Positions 8,466 to 17,386 of a stretch of DNA of 64,000 nt are shown piece by piece (position 1 is the first letter of the stretch; every line of letters begins with the position of its first letter). The DNA is from Nannocystis punicea. GTDB taxonomy: Bacteria > Myxococcota_A > Polyangia > Nannocystales > Nannocystaceae. The position numbers were made by a program, and so were the translations under genes. The notes under the pieces are model-generated. The model ran no database searches. It had not been told where the DNA came from and was given only the letters and a program-made list of their open reading frames with translations. Location of the stretch: positions 4,588,001-4,652,000 of the forward strand of contig NZ_CP114040.1 in the NCBI RefSeq assembly GCF_026965555.1. The letters run 5' to 3'.

Positions 8466-8634
8466 GGTCCCGAGAGACAGGGGCGCTCGCCTGCCGGGCC
8501 AGGTGTCCCGAGAGATCATGTAGGAAGGGGCCCGGGATGGTTGGGCGAGGTGTCCCGAGAGACAGGTCGATAGGGGGGCCCGGGGTGATTGTTGCGAGGG
8601 CGAGGTGCGCGAGAGAGATGTCCTGAGAGACAGG
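8466..8634. repeat. Array of four TGTCYCGAGAGACAG palindromes
   Basis: Units at 8466-8481, 8502-8520, 8549-8566 and 8617-8634, each TGTCC followed within a few bases by GAGACAGG or a variant. They lie between the VIT/VWA gene's 3' end and the two-domain gene's 5' end. The rest of this 284-bp gap shows no gene. This is a sub-type of the RACATGYC family with the outer AT replaced by GG/AG. Confidence 0.75.
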
Positions 8635-8721
8635 CGAGTGCGGGCATCGCTCGAACGGCCAGGCTCGGGGCACACGCGGCCGACGCCCCACGCGGGCGTC
8701 GGCCGAGCGTCCTCCGAGGTC

Positions 8722-11325
8722 TCAGCGCCAGAACCACTTGCGCTTGCGCGGCGGGGGCTGCGGGGCGACGCCGCCGTCGCCGGCGAGCTCGCGCAGGGCG
8801 GCGAGGATCTCCTTCAGGATCGGCAGCAGGCGGCCGACGATCAGGGCCTCGCGCAGACGATCGACGATCGGGGCCAAGCGCGCGGCCAGGGCGTCGAGGC
8901 CGACGGTGCGCAGATCCTCGAGCAGCTCGCTCAGACGCGCGACCGGCAGCTGCGCGGCGGCGTCGGGCGTGGCGGCGCCGGCGGCTCGCTCGAGGTCGTC
9001 GACGACGGTGAACAGGCGCGCGAGGTACGGCGCGGGATCGAAGCCGGCGCCGTCGCGGGACTCCGACTTGGCGGCGGCGCTGGCCTGCGGCGCGGGGGCC
9101 GGTGCGCGCGGCGGCGAAGGGGGCGGGGCGCCGACGGGGCGGGACGCGGAGCCGGTGGCTGGGATCGAGGACGCGGAGCCGCCGGCACGCGGCGCAGATC
9201 GGGCGTCACCCTCGGCCGCAGCGGGCGGCGGAGCTGCGCTCGCGCGGCGGGGGCCGGGAATGATTTGTCCGCTCCCGGACCTGGGTGCGGGCGCACCGGG
9301 ACCGGCGGCCATCGGTGCGGAGGGGACTACCGGTGCTGACTGCCTGGCGCCGCGGAGGGTGTCGAGGGAGAACAAGCAGTCGGACAGGTCCGACGGAACT
9401 TCGCCCAGCGGCGCGGGCTGTGCGGCGCCGAAGCGGTCGTCGGTCCATCCGGCCGGGGAGTCGACGGGCTGGGTGAGCGTCCGCGGGTTGCCGCCCGGGT
9501 TGACGATGTCGCGGTCGACGGCGACGAAGGCGGTGAAGCGCGACAGGACGTGGTGTCGCAAGGACACTGCGAGGATCGATCGCTCGAGCGCGGCGCGGTC
9601 GCCGGGGGTGGTGACTGCGGCGTAGCGATCCTCGAGGTCGCGGAGGTGGGCGCGGGCCCACGACTGCGCGAGGGCGGCGCCGGGACGGGCCGAGTCGAGG
9701 TGGAGGCGCTGGGTGTATTCGGTGCCGGCGGGCAGTCGGCCGCGCAGCTCGAGGGTGGCGCCGGGGCGCGGGCGGCCGCGCCAGCGAGCGTGGACGACCA
9801 GCGGGGCGCCGGCGAACACCGCGGGCAGGCGGCGCGGGGCCTGGGTGGCGAGGTCGAGGCCGTCGCCGTTGAGGCTGACGTCGACGAGGACGGGGGTGGC
9901 GATCCGGCGGTGGATCTTGGCCATGACCTCGTCGAGGCGCTCCTCGCTCTCGACGAGCTCGCAGGCGCCGCCACCGACGGCCGCGAGGCGGCGCAGGAAG
10001 CCGGCGTTGACGGCCTGATCGATGCCGAGGGTGAAGACCCGCACGCGCTGGAGGTGAGCGCCATGGCGGCGCAGGAGCTCGTCCTCGTTGCCGACCTGGC
10101 CGTCGGTGACGAGGACGAGGACGCGGTCGCGGTCGTCGTGGCCGGCGAGCAGTCGGGTGGCGAGCTCGAGCGGGCGGGCGAGCTCGGTGCCGCCGCGGGC
10201 CTGGACGCCGGCGAGGTACTCGACGGCGCGGAAGCGGTGGCGGTCGCTGCCGGCGACGAGCTGCTCGCCGAGAGTGGGCGGCGACTCGACGGCGTCGTCG
10301 AAGGCGAGCACCGCGAAGCGGTCGCGCTCGCCGAGAGTGTCGACGATCCGCGCGGCGGCCCGCCGCGCTGCGACCATCTTCCACCCGCCCATCGAGCCGG
10401 AGCGATCGAGCACCAGGACGACGTCGCGCGGCCGGCCCTGGGCGGCGGCGCCGACCGGCGGCACGAGGGTGATCATGGCGGTGGCACCCTCGCCGTCGTC
10501 GTCGAGGGCCCACACCGCGGCGCTGTGGAGGGCGGCGCCGCCGAGGGTCCAGCGGAGGATGAAGTCGCGGTCGAGGCGCTGGCCGGGCCGCAGCTCGACG
10601 TGCCAACCGTCGCGGTCGGGGACGGCGTGGACCTCGTGCAGGCTCGAGCGCAGGCCGGTGACGGGGAGGCCGGCGCCGTCGAGGGTGACGCGGATCGAGA
10701 GCCGCACGGGGCTGGCGAACCCGGGCAGGAGGACGGGCGGGGAGATCCGCGAGGCGTCGGGGACGCGATCGGTGTCGGGCGCGGTGCCGGTGCCGGCCTG
10801 CTCGTCGAGCAGCGGGACGCCGGGGATGTAGCGCGGGGCGACCACCAGCGGGAAGGCCCAGGTGACCTCGCCGTCCTCGATCGGCAGCGGGCCGACGGTG
10901 CGCAGGGTGAGGACTGCGTGGTCGCCAGGGACGAGGTTGCCGACGCGCAGGGTGAAGACGCCGGGTCGATCCTCCTCGGCGATCGCGGCGCGCTGACCGA
11001 CGGCGATCGCGTGCTCGTAGACGTCGCGGGCCCGACCGCGCTCGTCGATCACGCCCTCGACGACGCGGTCGCGCAGCTGCATGCGGAAGGCGTAGACGGC
11101 GGCGCGATCGGGCAGCGGAAAGATGTAGGTGGCCTCGATCGGCGCGCCGGTGTGGTTGACGAAGGTCTGATGAATCTCGGTGGCGACCTCGAGGCCGCGG
11201 ACGTGGGCCGCGACGGACAGGGCCGCGAGGGGGAGCAAACCGTGGGAGGTCTCGAGGCGACCGAAGGCGTGCTCGCCGGATGTATGGGTGAGCGTGGGAT
11301 CGATGGTGAGCGCCGTGGGCATCAT
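8722..11325 (-). CDS. VIT and von Willebrand A domain protein
   Basis: An 867-aa protein. Residues about 15-145 form a VIT (vault/inter-alpha-trypsin) domain with EIHQTFVNHTGAPIEATYIFPLP and a DVYEHAIAVGQ segment. Residues about 300-470 form a VWA domain with the full metal-ion site: DRSGSM, a threonine in RGGTEL, and VTDGQ. A Pro/Ala/Ser-rich linker (about 670-770) leads to a C-terminal helical domain. There is no signal peptide, so it is predicted cytoplasmic. It begins 3 bp after the MerR stop and forms one operon with it. Such MerR/VIT-VWA pairs are seen elsewhere; the ligand is unknown. Confidence 0.9.
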   Translation of the reverse strand: MMPTALTIDPTLTHTSGEHAFGRLETSHGLLPLAALSVAAHVRGLEVATEIHQTFVNHTGAPIEATYIFPLPDRAAVYAFRMQLRDRVVEGVIDERGRARDVYEHAIAVGQRAAIAEEDRPGVFTLRVGNLVPGDHAVLTLRTVGPLPIEDGEVTWAFPLVVAPRYIPGVPLLDEQAGTGTAPDTDRVPDASRISPPVLLPGFASPVRLSIRVTLDGAGLPVTGLRSSLHEVHAVPDRDGWHVELRPGQRLDRDFILRWTLGGAALHSAAVWALDDDGEGATAMITLVPPVGAAAQGRPRDVVLVLDRSGSMGGWKMVAARRAAARIVDTLGERDRFAVLAFDDAVESPPTLGEQLVAGSDRHRFRAVEYLAGVQARGGTELARPLELATRLLAGHDDRDRVLVLVTDGQVGNEDELLRRHGAHLQRVRVFTLGIDQAVNAGFLRRLAAVGGGACELVESEERLDEVMAKIHRRIATPVLVDVSLNGDGLDLATQAPRRLPAVFAGAPLVVHARWRGRPRPGATLELRGRLPAGTEYTQRLHLDSARPGAALAQSWARAHLRDLEDRYAAVTTPGDRAALERSILAVSLRHHVLSRFTAFVAVDRDIVNPGGNPRTLTQPVDSPAGWTDDRFGAAQPAPLGEVPSDLSDCLFSLDTLRGARQSAPVVPSAPMAAGPGAPAPRSGSGQIIPGPRRASAAPPPAAAEGDARSAPRAGGSASSIPATGSASRPVGAPPPSPPRAPAPAPQASAAAKSESRDGAGFDPAPYLARLFTVVDDLERAAGAATPDAAAQLPVARLSELLEDLRTVGLDALAARLAPIVDRLREALIVGRLLPILKEILAALRELAGDGGVAPQPPPRKRKWFWR

Positions 11326-11327
11326 GG

Positions 11328-12017
11328 TCAGTCCTCCTGCGGTTCGGGGTCAGCGGATAGCGAGTGCGCGAGGGAGTCGGGGAGCAGGGCGAGGCCGCGG
11401 CGGGCGAGCTCGGCGAGCAGCGGGGCGGCGGCGGCGAGCAGGGCGGCCGCGTCGGCGTCGGTGGCGGGACGCGTAGGGGTGAAGGCGAGGCGGACGCCGG
11501 GGGCGAGCGGGAGCTCGAGCGTGGGGGTGAGGGCGGGCGCAGTGGCGGGCGCCGGGGTCGGGGCCGCGGGCTCGATCGGGGCGAGGCTGTTCCAGGATTC
11601 ACGGATCGCCGCGGTACCGGTCGCATCGCTACGGGCTGGTTCGACCTCGCCGATCGGGGTTTCGTGGCGCCAGAAGTCGCGGCGGCCCGCGGTGCGCGGG
11701 GCGGGGTGCAGCGCGACGCCCGAGAGGCGCGCGAGGGTGGCGTCGTCGAGGGTCGGCAAGAGGCGCTGGATCTCCGCGAGCGACTTGCCTTCGGCCTGCA
11801 GGCGCTTGATCGCGATCAGCTGCGCGAGGTGCCGCGGGCCGTAGAGGGCGGTGCGACCCTGCAGCGTGGGGCGATCGAGGAGGCCGAGAGTGGTGTAGTA
11901 GCGGATGCTGCGCTCGTCAGGGACGGCCCGCACCTGGCCGTTGGCCGGGGCTTCGTCGCTCGCCAGGCGCTGCTCGGCCTGCCGGCCGAGCTCGCGGATG
12001 GTCCAGGTGGCGCTCAC
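11328..12017 (-). CDS. MerR-family transcriptional regulator
   Basis: A 229-aa regulator. Residues 1-75 are a MerR winged helix: TWTIRELGRQAEQRL, then the diagnostic SIRYYTTLGLLDRP...RTALYGPRHLAQLIAIKRLQ. The region after residue 100 is Pro/Ala-rich and lacks the metal-binding Cys residues of MerR/CueR types, so it probably senses something else or works with its partner. A strong inverted repeat immediately upstream (12029-12050) is its likely operator. It is the first gene of an operon with the VIT/VWA protein. Confidence 0.9.
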   Translation of the reverse strand: MSATWTIRELGRQAEQRLASDEAPANGQVRAVPDERSIRYYTTLGLLDRPTLQGRTALYGPRHLAQLIAIKRLQAEGKSLAEIQRLLPTLDDATLARLSGVALHPAPRTAGRRDFWRHETPIGEVEPARSDATGTAAIRESWNSLAPIEPAAPTPAPATAPALTPTLELPLAPGVRLAFTPTRPATDADAAALLAAAAPLLAELARRGLALLPDSLAHSLSADPEPQED

Positions 12018-12028
12018 GGTGATAGCAT

Positions 12029-12050
12029 GACACTGTCATATAACAGTGTC
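12029..12050. promoter_or_regulatory. Inverted-repeat operator of the MerR/VIT-VWA operon
   Basis: GACACTGT (12029-12036) and ACAGTGTC (12043-12050) are perfect 8-bp arms with a 6-bp spacer CATATA, starting 11 bp upstream of the MerR start codon. Position, symmetry and AT-rich centre fit an autoregulatory MerR operator overlapping the promoter. Confidence 0.75.
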
Positions 12051-12164
12051 GAGGACGAAGTCTCAAATTGTTGAAATCAAACGGTGAAATGTTTCTGGTG
12101 CAAGAGGAAATTGCGCAAAAACGCGCCTTGCTCGGAGCGGCGGTGAGCGCCGCTGGCCAGGGGA

Positions 12165-12356
12165 TGTCTCGAGGGACAGGTGAGAGCGCGGCCCGGCGGA
12201 GCTGTCTCGTGAGACAGGTTCTCTGCGAGTGGTTCGATCTGCCTGGAGAGACAGGTTAGAGAAACACTCGCGCGGCTGTCTCGAGAGACAGGTACGTGTC
12301 GCCGGGCCGCGGATGAATGTAGCGGGCGGCGGTCGGATCGGGTGTCCTTCGGGACA
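12165..12356. repeat. Array of five TGTCYCGAGAGACAG palindromes
   Basis: Units at 12165-12178, 12203-12216, 12242-12255 (half-degenerate), 12277-12290 and 12343-12356. The last is TGTCC-TTCG-GGACA, which would form a UUCG-tetraloop RNA hairpin. They fill the 347-bp gap downstream of the DUF1552 gene and upstream of the MerR operator, where no gene is supported. Confidence 0.75.
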
Positions 12357-12364
12357 GCTTGCGA

Positions 12365-13708
12365 TCAGGCCAGGAGCTCGGGGATCGTCTCGCTGACGAG
12401 GCCCTCGGCGGCGCCGAACGAGGGCTCGGGGCTGCCGAACAGCTTGAGGAGGGAGAACGGGACCTTGCTGGCGTTGTCGCCGGCGGTGCGGTGGTGGAGG
12501 TCGCCGCGGAGGAGGCCGCCGGCCTTGCCGAGGATCAGCAGGGGGAAGTCGTCCATGCGGTGGTCCCACGGCTGGCCGACGCACGAGGTGGTGTAGATGA
12601 CCGCGTTGTCGAGGAGGTTGCCGGTGGCGTCGGGGGTGTCGCGGAAGCGCTTCAGCAGCTCGGCGAGGCCGGACATGGCGTAGGCGACGCCGGTGCGGAA
12701 GCCGCCGGTGGCGTAGTCGATGCCCATCGGGCTGAGGCGGTGGCCGAAGTCCTCGTGGAAGGTGACGTTGCCGAGGCCGGCCTCGGTGTAGGGCGCGTGG
12801 CAGGCGGCGCACGAGAACACGAACGAGGCCACGCGGGTGAGCTCGCACGAGAACGCGAAGGCGAGCAGGTCGGCGAAGGCGCGGCAGCGGTCGATGCTGA
12901 TCGAGCCGTCCTCGCCGCGGTTCGGGTAGGCGACGTCGGGGTCGATTGGGGTGCCGCAGTCGGCGGCGCTGATGGTGGCGTCGATCTGGGTCTGCAGCTC
13001 GGCGACGCCCTCGAGGTGGCGATCGAGGCGCGCCCGATCCTCGGCGCCGAGCCGGCTCTGCAGCGCCTTGGCCTCCTCGGCCACCGCGTCGAGGATGCTC
13101 TTGCGGCGGAACAGCGAGGGGTCGGGCTCCTGCGCGCCCGAGAGGGTGAGCAGGGTGGCGAACAGGTCGGCGGGGCTGTAGTTGGGCGGGTTGGGGGCGT
13201 TGGGGGCGTTGAAGGAGATGTTGAAGTCGAGCGCGCCGGCGCCGGTGACGTTGCTGATGCCGACGTGGACGCCGCTGGGGAAGGCGGTGTCCTTGTTGAT
13301 CAGGGCGGCGATCTTCTGGTCGATCGAGGGCGCGGTGACGTCGCCGTTCATGGCCGCCTGGGCGCCGGTGAGCACGGCGGCGGGGGCGGACTTGTGGGCG
13401 TAGAGCGCGGGGATCTTGACCTCGTAGCCCGACAGCACCGACAGCCACGGCTTGTACTCGGCGAGCGGCATGAGCGAGGGGCTGACGCTCCACGCGGCGC
13501 CCTGGCCGGTGGCCTCGGGGACCCATTGCGTCGGGTCGGCGCCGTTGCCGAAGAACCACGTCAGGTAGCGCGGCAGCAGCGGGGTCGAGTCGGCGTAGGC
13601 GGTGCCGTTGCCGTCGAGCATGCCGGCGAGGCGCGGCAGCGGCAGGGCCACGGCGACCCCGGCGATCATGCCGCGGAGGACGGTGCGACGCGGGATGGGG
13701 CGGCTCAC
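12365..13708 (-). CDS. DUF1552 family Tat-exported protein
   Basis: A 447-aa protein starting at GTG 13708 with a twin-arginine signal (PRRTVLRGMIAGVAVALPLP). The mature part matches DUF1552: LPRYLTWFFGNGADPTQW, PWLSVLSGYEVK, SIDQKIAAL, a Ser/Asp-rich centre, FAFSCELTRVASFVFSCAACHA and the C-terminal VGQPWDHRMDDFPLLILG. The family is common in planctomycetes and myxobacteria and is related to the alkaline-phosphatase/sulfatase-like DUF1501 group; the reaction is unknown. Its GTG overlaps the TGA of the DUF1592 gene (GTGA), so the two are translationally coupled and almost certainly act together in the envelope. Confidence 0.9.
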   Translation of the reverse strand: MSRPIPRRTVLRGMIAGVAVALPLPRLAGMLDGNGTAYADSTPLLPRYLTWFFGNGADPTQWVPEATGQGAAWSVSPSLMPLAEYKPWLSVLSGYEVKIPALYAHKSAPAAVLTGAQAAMNGDVTAPSIDQKIAALINKDTAFPSGVHVGISNVTGAGALDFNISFNAPNAPNPPNYSPADLFATLLTLSGAQEPDPSLFRRKSILDAVAEEAKALQSRLGAEDRARLDRHLEGVAELQTQIDATISAADCGTPIDPDVAYPNRGEDGSISIDRCRAFADLLAFAFSCELTRVASFVFSCAACHAPYTEAGLGNVTFHEDFGHRLSPMGIDYATGGFRTGVAYAMSGLAELLKRFRDTPDATGNLLDNAVIYTTSCVGQPWDHRMDDFPLLILGKAGGLLRGDLHHRTAGDNASKVPFSLLKLFGSPEPSFGAAEGLVSETIPELLA

Positions 13709-15468
13709 GGCTTGTCTCCTTCGGTGTCGTCTTCGGCGACGACGGTGCCCGCGGGGTGGGCGAAGCGGAAGTCGTCGTGGGTGACGAGGGCGAGCAGCAG
13801 CCGGTCGAAGCGGTTGCCGGCGAGCGTCAGCTCGCCCTCGATCTCGGCGATCGTGTCGGTGTCGCGCGTCAGCGGCAGGCGGCCGCCGGCGTAGGTGTAG
13901 AGCTTGCGTGCGAGGCAGTTGGCGACCATCGGGTGCTGGCGCAGCAGGACGGCCAGCTCGCCGCCGTCGGCGAAGTACTCGCCGTCGAGCTCGCCGCTGG
14001 CGTCGATGGTCAGGCCCTGATCGTTGTCGCGCCAGCGGCCGATGGTGTCGAAGTGCTCGAGGGCGAGGCCGAGCGGGTCGGTGATGTTGTGACAGCCGGA
14101 GCACTCCGGCTTCTCGCGGTGGGGCTCCAACTTCTCGCGCAGGGTCTTGGGGCCGGGGTCCTCGACGTCCTCGTCGTCGAGGTTGGTGTCGACGGTGGGC
14201 GGCGGCGGCGGGACGGTGCGGCAGAGCAGGGACTCGGCGATGAACTGGCCGCGCTCGGTCGCCGAGGTGCGGGCCGGCAGGGAGTTCATCGCCAGCACGA
14301 GTGCGCTGCCGATGAGGCCGCGGCGCGGGCTGCCCTCGGGCAGCTGGGCGGCGCGGAAGACGTCGGGCTGGACCTCCTCGAGGCCGTAGATCCGCGCCAG
14401 CTCGTTGTTCACGAACACCTTCTGGCCGTCGTACAGGCTGAAGAAGTCGGCGGGCTGATCGAACACGACGTCCTCGACGCGGGCCAGCAGCTCGTCGCGC
14501 ATGACTGCCTTGAGGGTCGGGGTCCACTGGGGGAAGAGGGTGTCGTCCTTGACCTTCTCGCCGAGGGCCCACAGGCCGTAGAGCTCGGCGATGAAGTTGT
14601 GCACGCCCTGGCGCGCGCGCGGGTCGGCGAGCATGCGCGCGGCCTGCTCCGTCACGCCGGGGCCGTCGCTCAGCTGGTCGGCCTCGGCGGCGTCGAGCAG
14701 GGCCTCGTCGGGCAGGGTGTTCCACAACGTGAAGGCCAGGCGCGAGGCCATCTCGTAGGAGGTGAACTCGAGGCGGCCGCCGTGGTCGGGCGAGGGCTCG
14801 CCGAGCTCGACGCGGTAGAGGAAGTGCGGGGCCTGCAGCAGGGCCCACACTGCGTGGCGCAGGCCGACGACGACGTCGCCGGTCTCGCTGCCGATCGTGG
14901 TGGCGATGCCGAGGTAGCGCTCGAGCTCGACGCCGGTGAGGGGGCGTCGCCAGGCGCGGCGGCCGAAGGTGGCGAGGGCGTCGCGCATGCAGGTGACGTC
15001 GGTGAGTTGGGTCGGCACGCAGCGGAGGATCTGGGCGACGCGCGCCGGATCGGCGAAGGCCTGCGCGGTGGCGTCGCCGATCGCCTGCTCGTACCTGGCG
15101 ACGCCCGCCGGCGACAGGGCCACGCGGGCGGCGCCCACGGCGAAGAAGCCGTCCTGCAGCGAGTCCGCCTCGACGTCGCCGAGGGTGACGGGGCCGAGCA
15201 GGTCCTGCATGCTGTGCGTGAATTCCGAGGCGGTGAGGCGGCGCAGCGTCGGGCCGGGGACGGCCTGCGGGGGGGCAGGCTCGTCGCCGTCGCTGTCGGC
15301 GGCCGTGGTGGTCGGTGCGGTGGCGTCGGTGCTGTCGCCCGTGGCGGTGGCGGCGGTGGTGGTGCCCGCGCTGCCGTCGGCGTTGGCGGTGTCGCCCTGA
15401 TAACAGGCCGGGGCGCCGAGCAGCGCCGCGAGCAGGGCGCCGAGGTGGTGCGAATCGCCGCGTCTCAT
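13705..15468 (-). CDS. DUF1592-type c-haem lipoprotein
   Basis: A 587-aa protein starting at ATG 15468 with lipobox GAPAC, then a Thr/Asp linker. Domains in order: DUF1587-like (LRRLTASEFTHSMQDLLGP), DUF1595-like (FGRRAWRRPLTGVELERY), DUF1592 (HAVWALLQAPHFLYRVELGE, EMASRLAFTLWNTLPDEALL), DUF1588 (RRGLIGSALVLAMNSLPARTSATERG), a CSGCH c-type haem site, and DUF1585 at the C-terminus (HPMVANCLARKLYTYAGGRLP). It is likely an envelope electron-transfer or oxidase component paired with the DUF1552 protein; the substrate is unknown. It lacks the N-terminal cytochrome domain of long planctomycete versions. Confidence 0.9.
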   Translation of the reverse strand: MRRGDSHHLGALLAALLGAPACYQGDTANADGSAGTTTAATATGDSTDATAPTTTAADSDGDEPAPPQAVPGPTLRRLTASEFTHSMQDLLGPVTLGDVEADSLQDGFFAVGAARVALSPAGVARYEQAIGDATAQAFADPARVAQILRCVPTQLTDVTCMRDALATFGRRAWRRPLTGVELERYLGIATTIGSETGDVVVGLRHAVWALLQAPHFLYRVELGEPSPDHGGRLEFTSYEMASRLAFTLWNTLPDEALLDAAEADQLSDGPGVTEQAARMLADPRARQGVHNFIAELYGLWALGEKVKDDTLFPQWTPTLKAVMRDELLARVEDVVFDQPADFFSLYDGQKVFVNNELARIYGLEEVQPDVFRAAQLPEGSPRRGLIGSALVLAMNSLPARTSATERGQFIAESLLCRTVPPPPPTVDTNLDDEDVEDPGPKTLREKLEPHREKPECSGCHNITDPLGLALEHFDTIGRWRDNDQGLTIDASGELDGEYFADGGELAVLLRQHPMVANCLARKLYTYAGGRLPLTRDTDTIAEIEGELTLAGNRFDRLLLALVTHDDFRFAHPAGTVVAEDDTEGDKP

Positions 15469-15729
15469 GGACCTCCAGGCGCTCGCTTCGCGCAGGCGAA
15501 GGCGGACGCCCGGGCAACGTAGCCGCCGGCGGATACGGGCGTCAACGCGGGTCTGCACGATCGGGCGAGGCGGCGCACGGTCTCGGGACGGGGCGCGCGA
15601 TTTGAAGTCGGGGATTGTCCCGGGCAGGCGCGAGGTCGGGGCCCGCGGCCCGCACGCGAGGTCGGGGGCGACCTCGCGGCCGCGGGGCCGGGCAGGCGGC
15701 GGAGGGGCAGCGGGGGCGTGGGATGGCGT

Positions 15730-15803
15730 ATGTCCTTCGGGACATGTAACTGGCGAGGCGGCGAACGGAGTGTTTGAATGGACATGTTCGAAGAGACATG
15801 CCA
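15730..15803. repeat. Two RACATGYC palindromes in a divergent intergenic region
   Basis: ATGTCC-TTCG-GGACAT (15730-15745) has a UUCG loop; GACATGTTCGAAGAGACATG follows at about 15781-15800. They lie in the 402-bp gap between the divergent DUF1592 and SBBP lipoprotein genes. The rest of the gap shows no gene. Confidence 0.75.
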
Positions 15804-15852
15804 TGAATGAGGTGCGCGCGAGCCGCGACTACCGCGGGCGCGGGGGCTGTGC

Positions 15853-15858
15853 TAGCCT
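15853..15858 (+). promoter_or_regulatory. Candidate -10 box (TAGCCT) of the SBBP lipoprotein gene
   Basis: TAGCCT ends 12 bp before the ATG at 15871. No ribosome site is visible. Confidence 0.35.
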
Positions 15859-15870
15859 CGCGGCATTACC

Positions 15871-17382
15871 ATGACCTATCTTGATCGCTTCTCATTGTTG
15901 TTCATCGCCTCGATCCTGGCCGCCTGCGGCCCCGGCGACCCTTCCGATACGGACACCGCCACCGACACCACGGGCGAGCCGACCTCGACCACGACCGGGC
16001 CGACCTCCGGCGAGCCGACGACGACGTCTGCAGGCGAGGAGACGACGGGCGATCCGCCGATCGTGGGCGTCGAATGCGAGCAGCTGGCGGGGCCGGCCGA
16101 CAGCGCGGTCGACTGGTACCTCCGCTGCGGCGGCAAGCAATACGAGGACGTCAACGGGATCGCCACCGACGCGGCGGGCAACATCTACCTCGCGGTCGAG
16201 ACGCGCGTGTTCGACGGCTCGCAGACGCTGAAGTTCGGCGAGTTCGTGGTCAAGCCCGACGAGTTCTCCGACATCCTGCTGATCAAGCTGTCGAGCGCGG
16301 GGGTGCCCCAGTGGGTGCGCCACTTCGGCGGGCCGATGGAGCAGAGCGTGTCCGGTCTGGTCGGCTGCGGCGACGGCTTCGCGATCCACGGCTGGGCCTC
16401 GCCGGGCGCGCTCGACCTCGGCGATGGGCCGATCGACGGCACCTACGTCGCCTCGTTCGACCTCGACGGCGAGCTCCGCTGGAGCCGCTCGGTGCCGGTG
16501 CTCGGCGAGGACGCGCGGGTGACGTTCCGCGGCATGGCGTGCGACGACGCAGGCAGGGTCGCGCTCACGGGCAACCTCGAGATCGGCGTCGACTTCGGCG
16601 GCGGACCGGTCGAGCCGCCCCAGCTCCACGACGGCTTCGTCGTCTCGTACGACGCCGCCGGCGAGTTCCAGTGGGTGCGGGGGTTCAACCCGAGCTCGAG
16701 CGACCGCGGGGCGCGTGGGAGGGCGCTGGCGTTCACGCCGGGCGGCGAGCTCGTGGTGACCGGCTCGTTCGGCGGGACCGTGGATCTCGGCGGCGGCCCG
16801 TTCACCTCCGACGACTACGACGACATGATCGTCGCCGAGTACAGCGCGGCCGGAGAGCACCTGTGGAGCCGGCAGTTCGGCGGCGCGGGCCAGCAGATGG
16901 GCAACGCGGTCGCGGTCGATTCGGCCGGGCGACGGGTGGTCGGCGGTATGTTCATCGAGGAGATCGCGGTCGGCGACGACACATTCGTCAACGTGAACCC
17001 GGAGCCGCACTCCGACGAGTTCGGGAGCCTGCACGACGGCGTGCTCGCGGAGCTCGATCCGTCCGGCGCGGTGCTTGGGTCGCAGCAGCTCGGCACCACG
17101 CTCGACGACCAGATCCAGGGCCTCTCGTTCGACGCGGTGGACTCGCTGGGGATCGCCGGCATCGCCGACTCGGCGGTCAGGCTGCGCGCGTTCAGCGGGC
17201 AGGAGCAGACCTGGGAGTGGTCCACGGAGGAGACTGAAATGGTGTCGTTCCTGCGGTCGGCGTGGTCGGGCGAGGACGCGGTCGTCCTCGCGGCGAGGCC
17301 GCTGGGCAACGTCGACCTCGGCTCGGGCCCGCTGGGCCCGCGCGGCAACGGGGACATGCTGATCGCGCGGATCCGCCGCTGA
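15871..17382 (+). CDS. SBBP beta-propeller lipoprotein
   Basis: A 503-aa surface lipoprotein: signal peptide ending ASILAAC, a Thr/Ser/Gly linker to about residue 60, then repeated blades of the SBBP type. Examples are GIATDAAGNIYLAVE, RGMACDDAGRVALTGNLEIGVDFGGG, LAFTPGGELVVTGSFGGTVDLGGG and AVAVDSAGRRVVGGMF. The 'VDLGGGP' phrase after each blade is typical of myxobacterial propellers. No active site is evident. Binding or adhesion is the usual guess, and the protein stands alone. Confidence 0.85.
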   Translation: MTYLDRFSLLFIASILAACGPGDPSDTDTATDTTGEPTSTTTGPTSGEPTTTSAGEETTGDPPIVGVECEQLAGPADSAVDWYLRCGGKQYEDVNGIATDAAGNIYLAVETRVFDGSQTLKFGEFVVKPDEFSDILLIKLSSAGVPQWVRHFGGPMEQSVSGLVGCGDGFAIHGWASPGALDLGDGPIDGTYVASFDLDGELRWSRSVPVLGEDARVTFRGMACDDAGRVALTGNLEIGVDFGGGPVEPPQLHDGFVVSYDAAGEFQWVRGFNPSSSDRGARGRALAFTPGGELVVTGSFGGTVDLGGGPFTSDDYDDMIVAEYSAAGEHLWSRQFGGAGQQMGNAVAVDSAGRRVVGGMFIEEIAVGDDTFVNVNPEPHSDEFGSLHDGVLAELDPSGAVLGSQQLGTTLDDQIQGLSFDAVDSLGIAGIADSAVRLRAFSGQEQTWEWSTEETEMVSFLRSAWSGEDAVVLAARPLGNVDLGSGPLGPRGNGDMLIARIRR

Positions 17383-17386
17383 GGCG

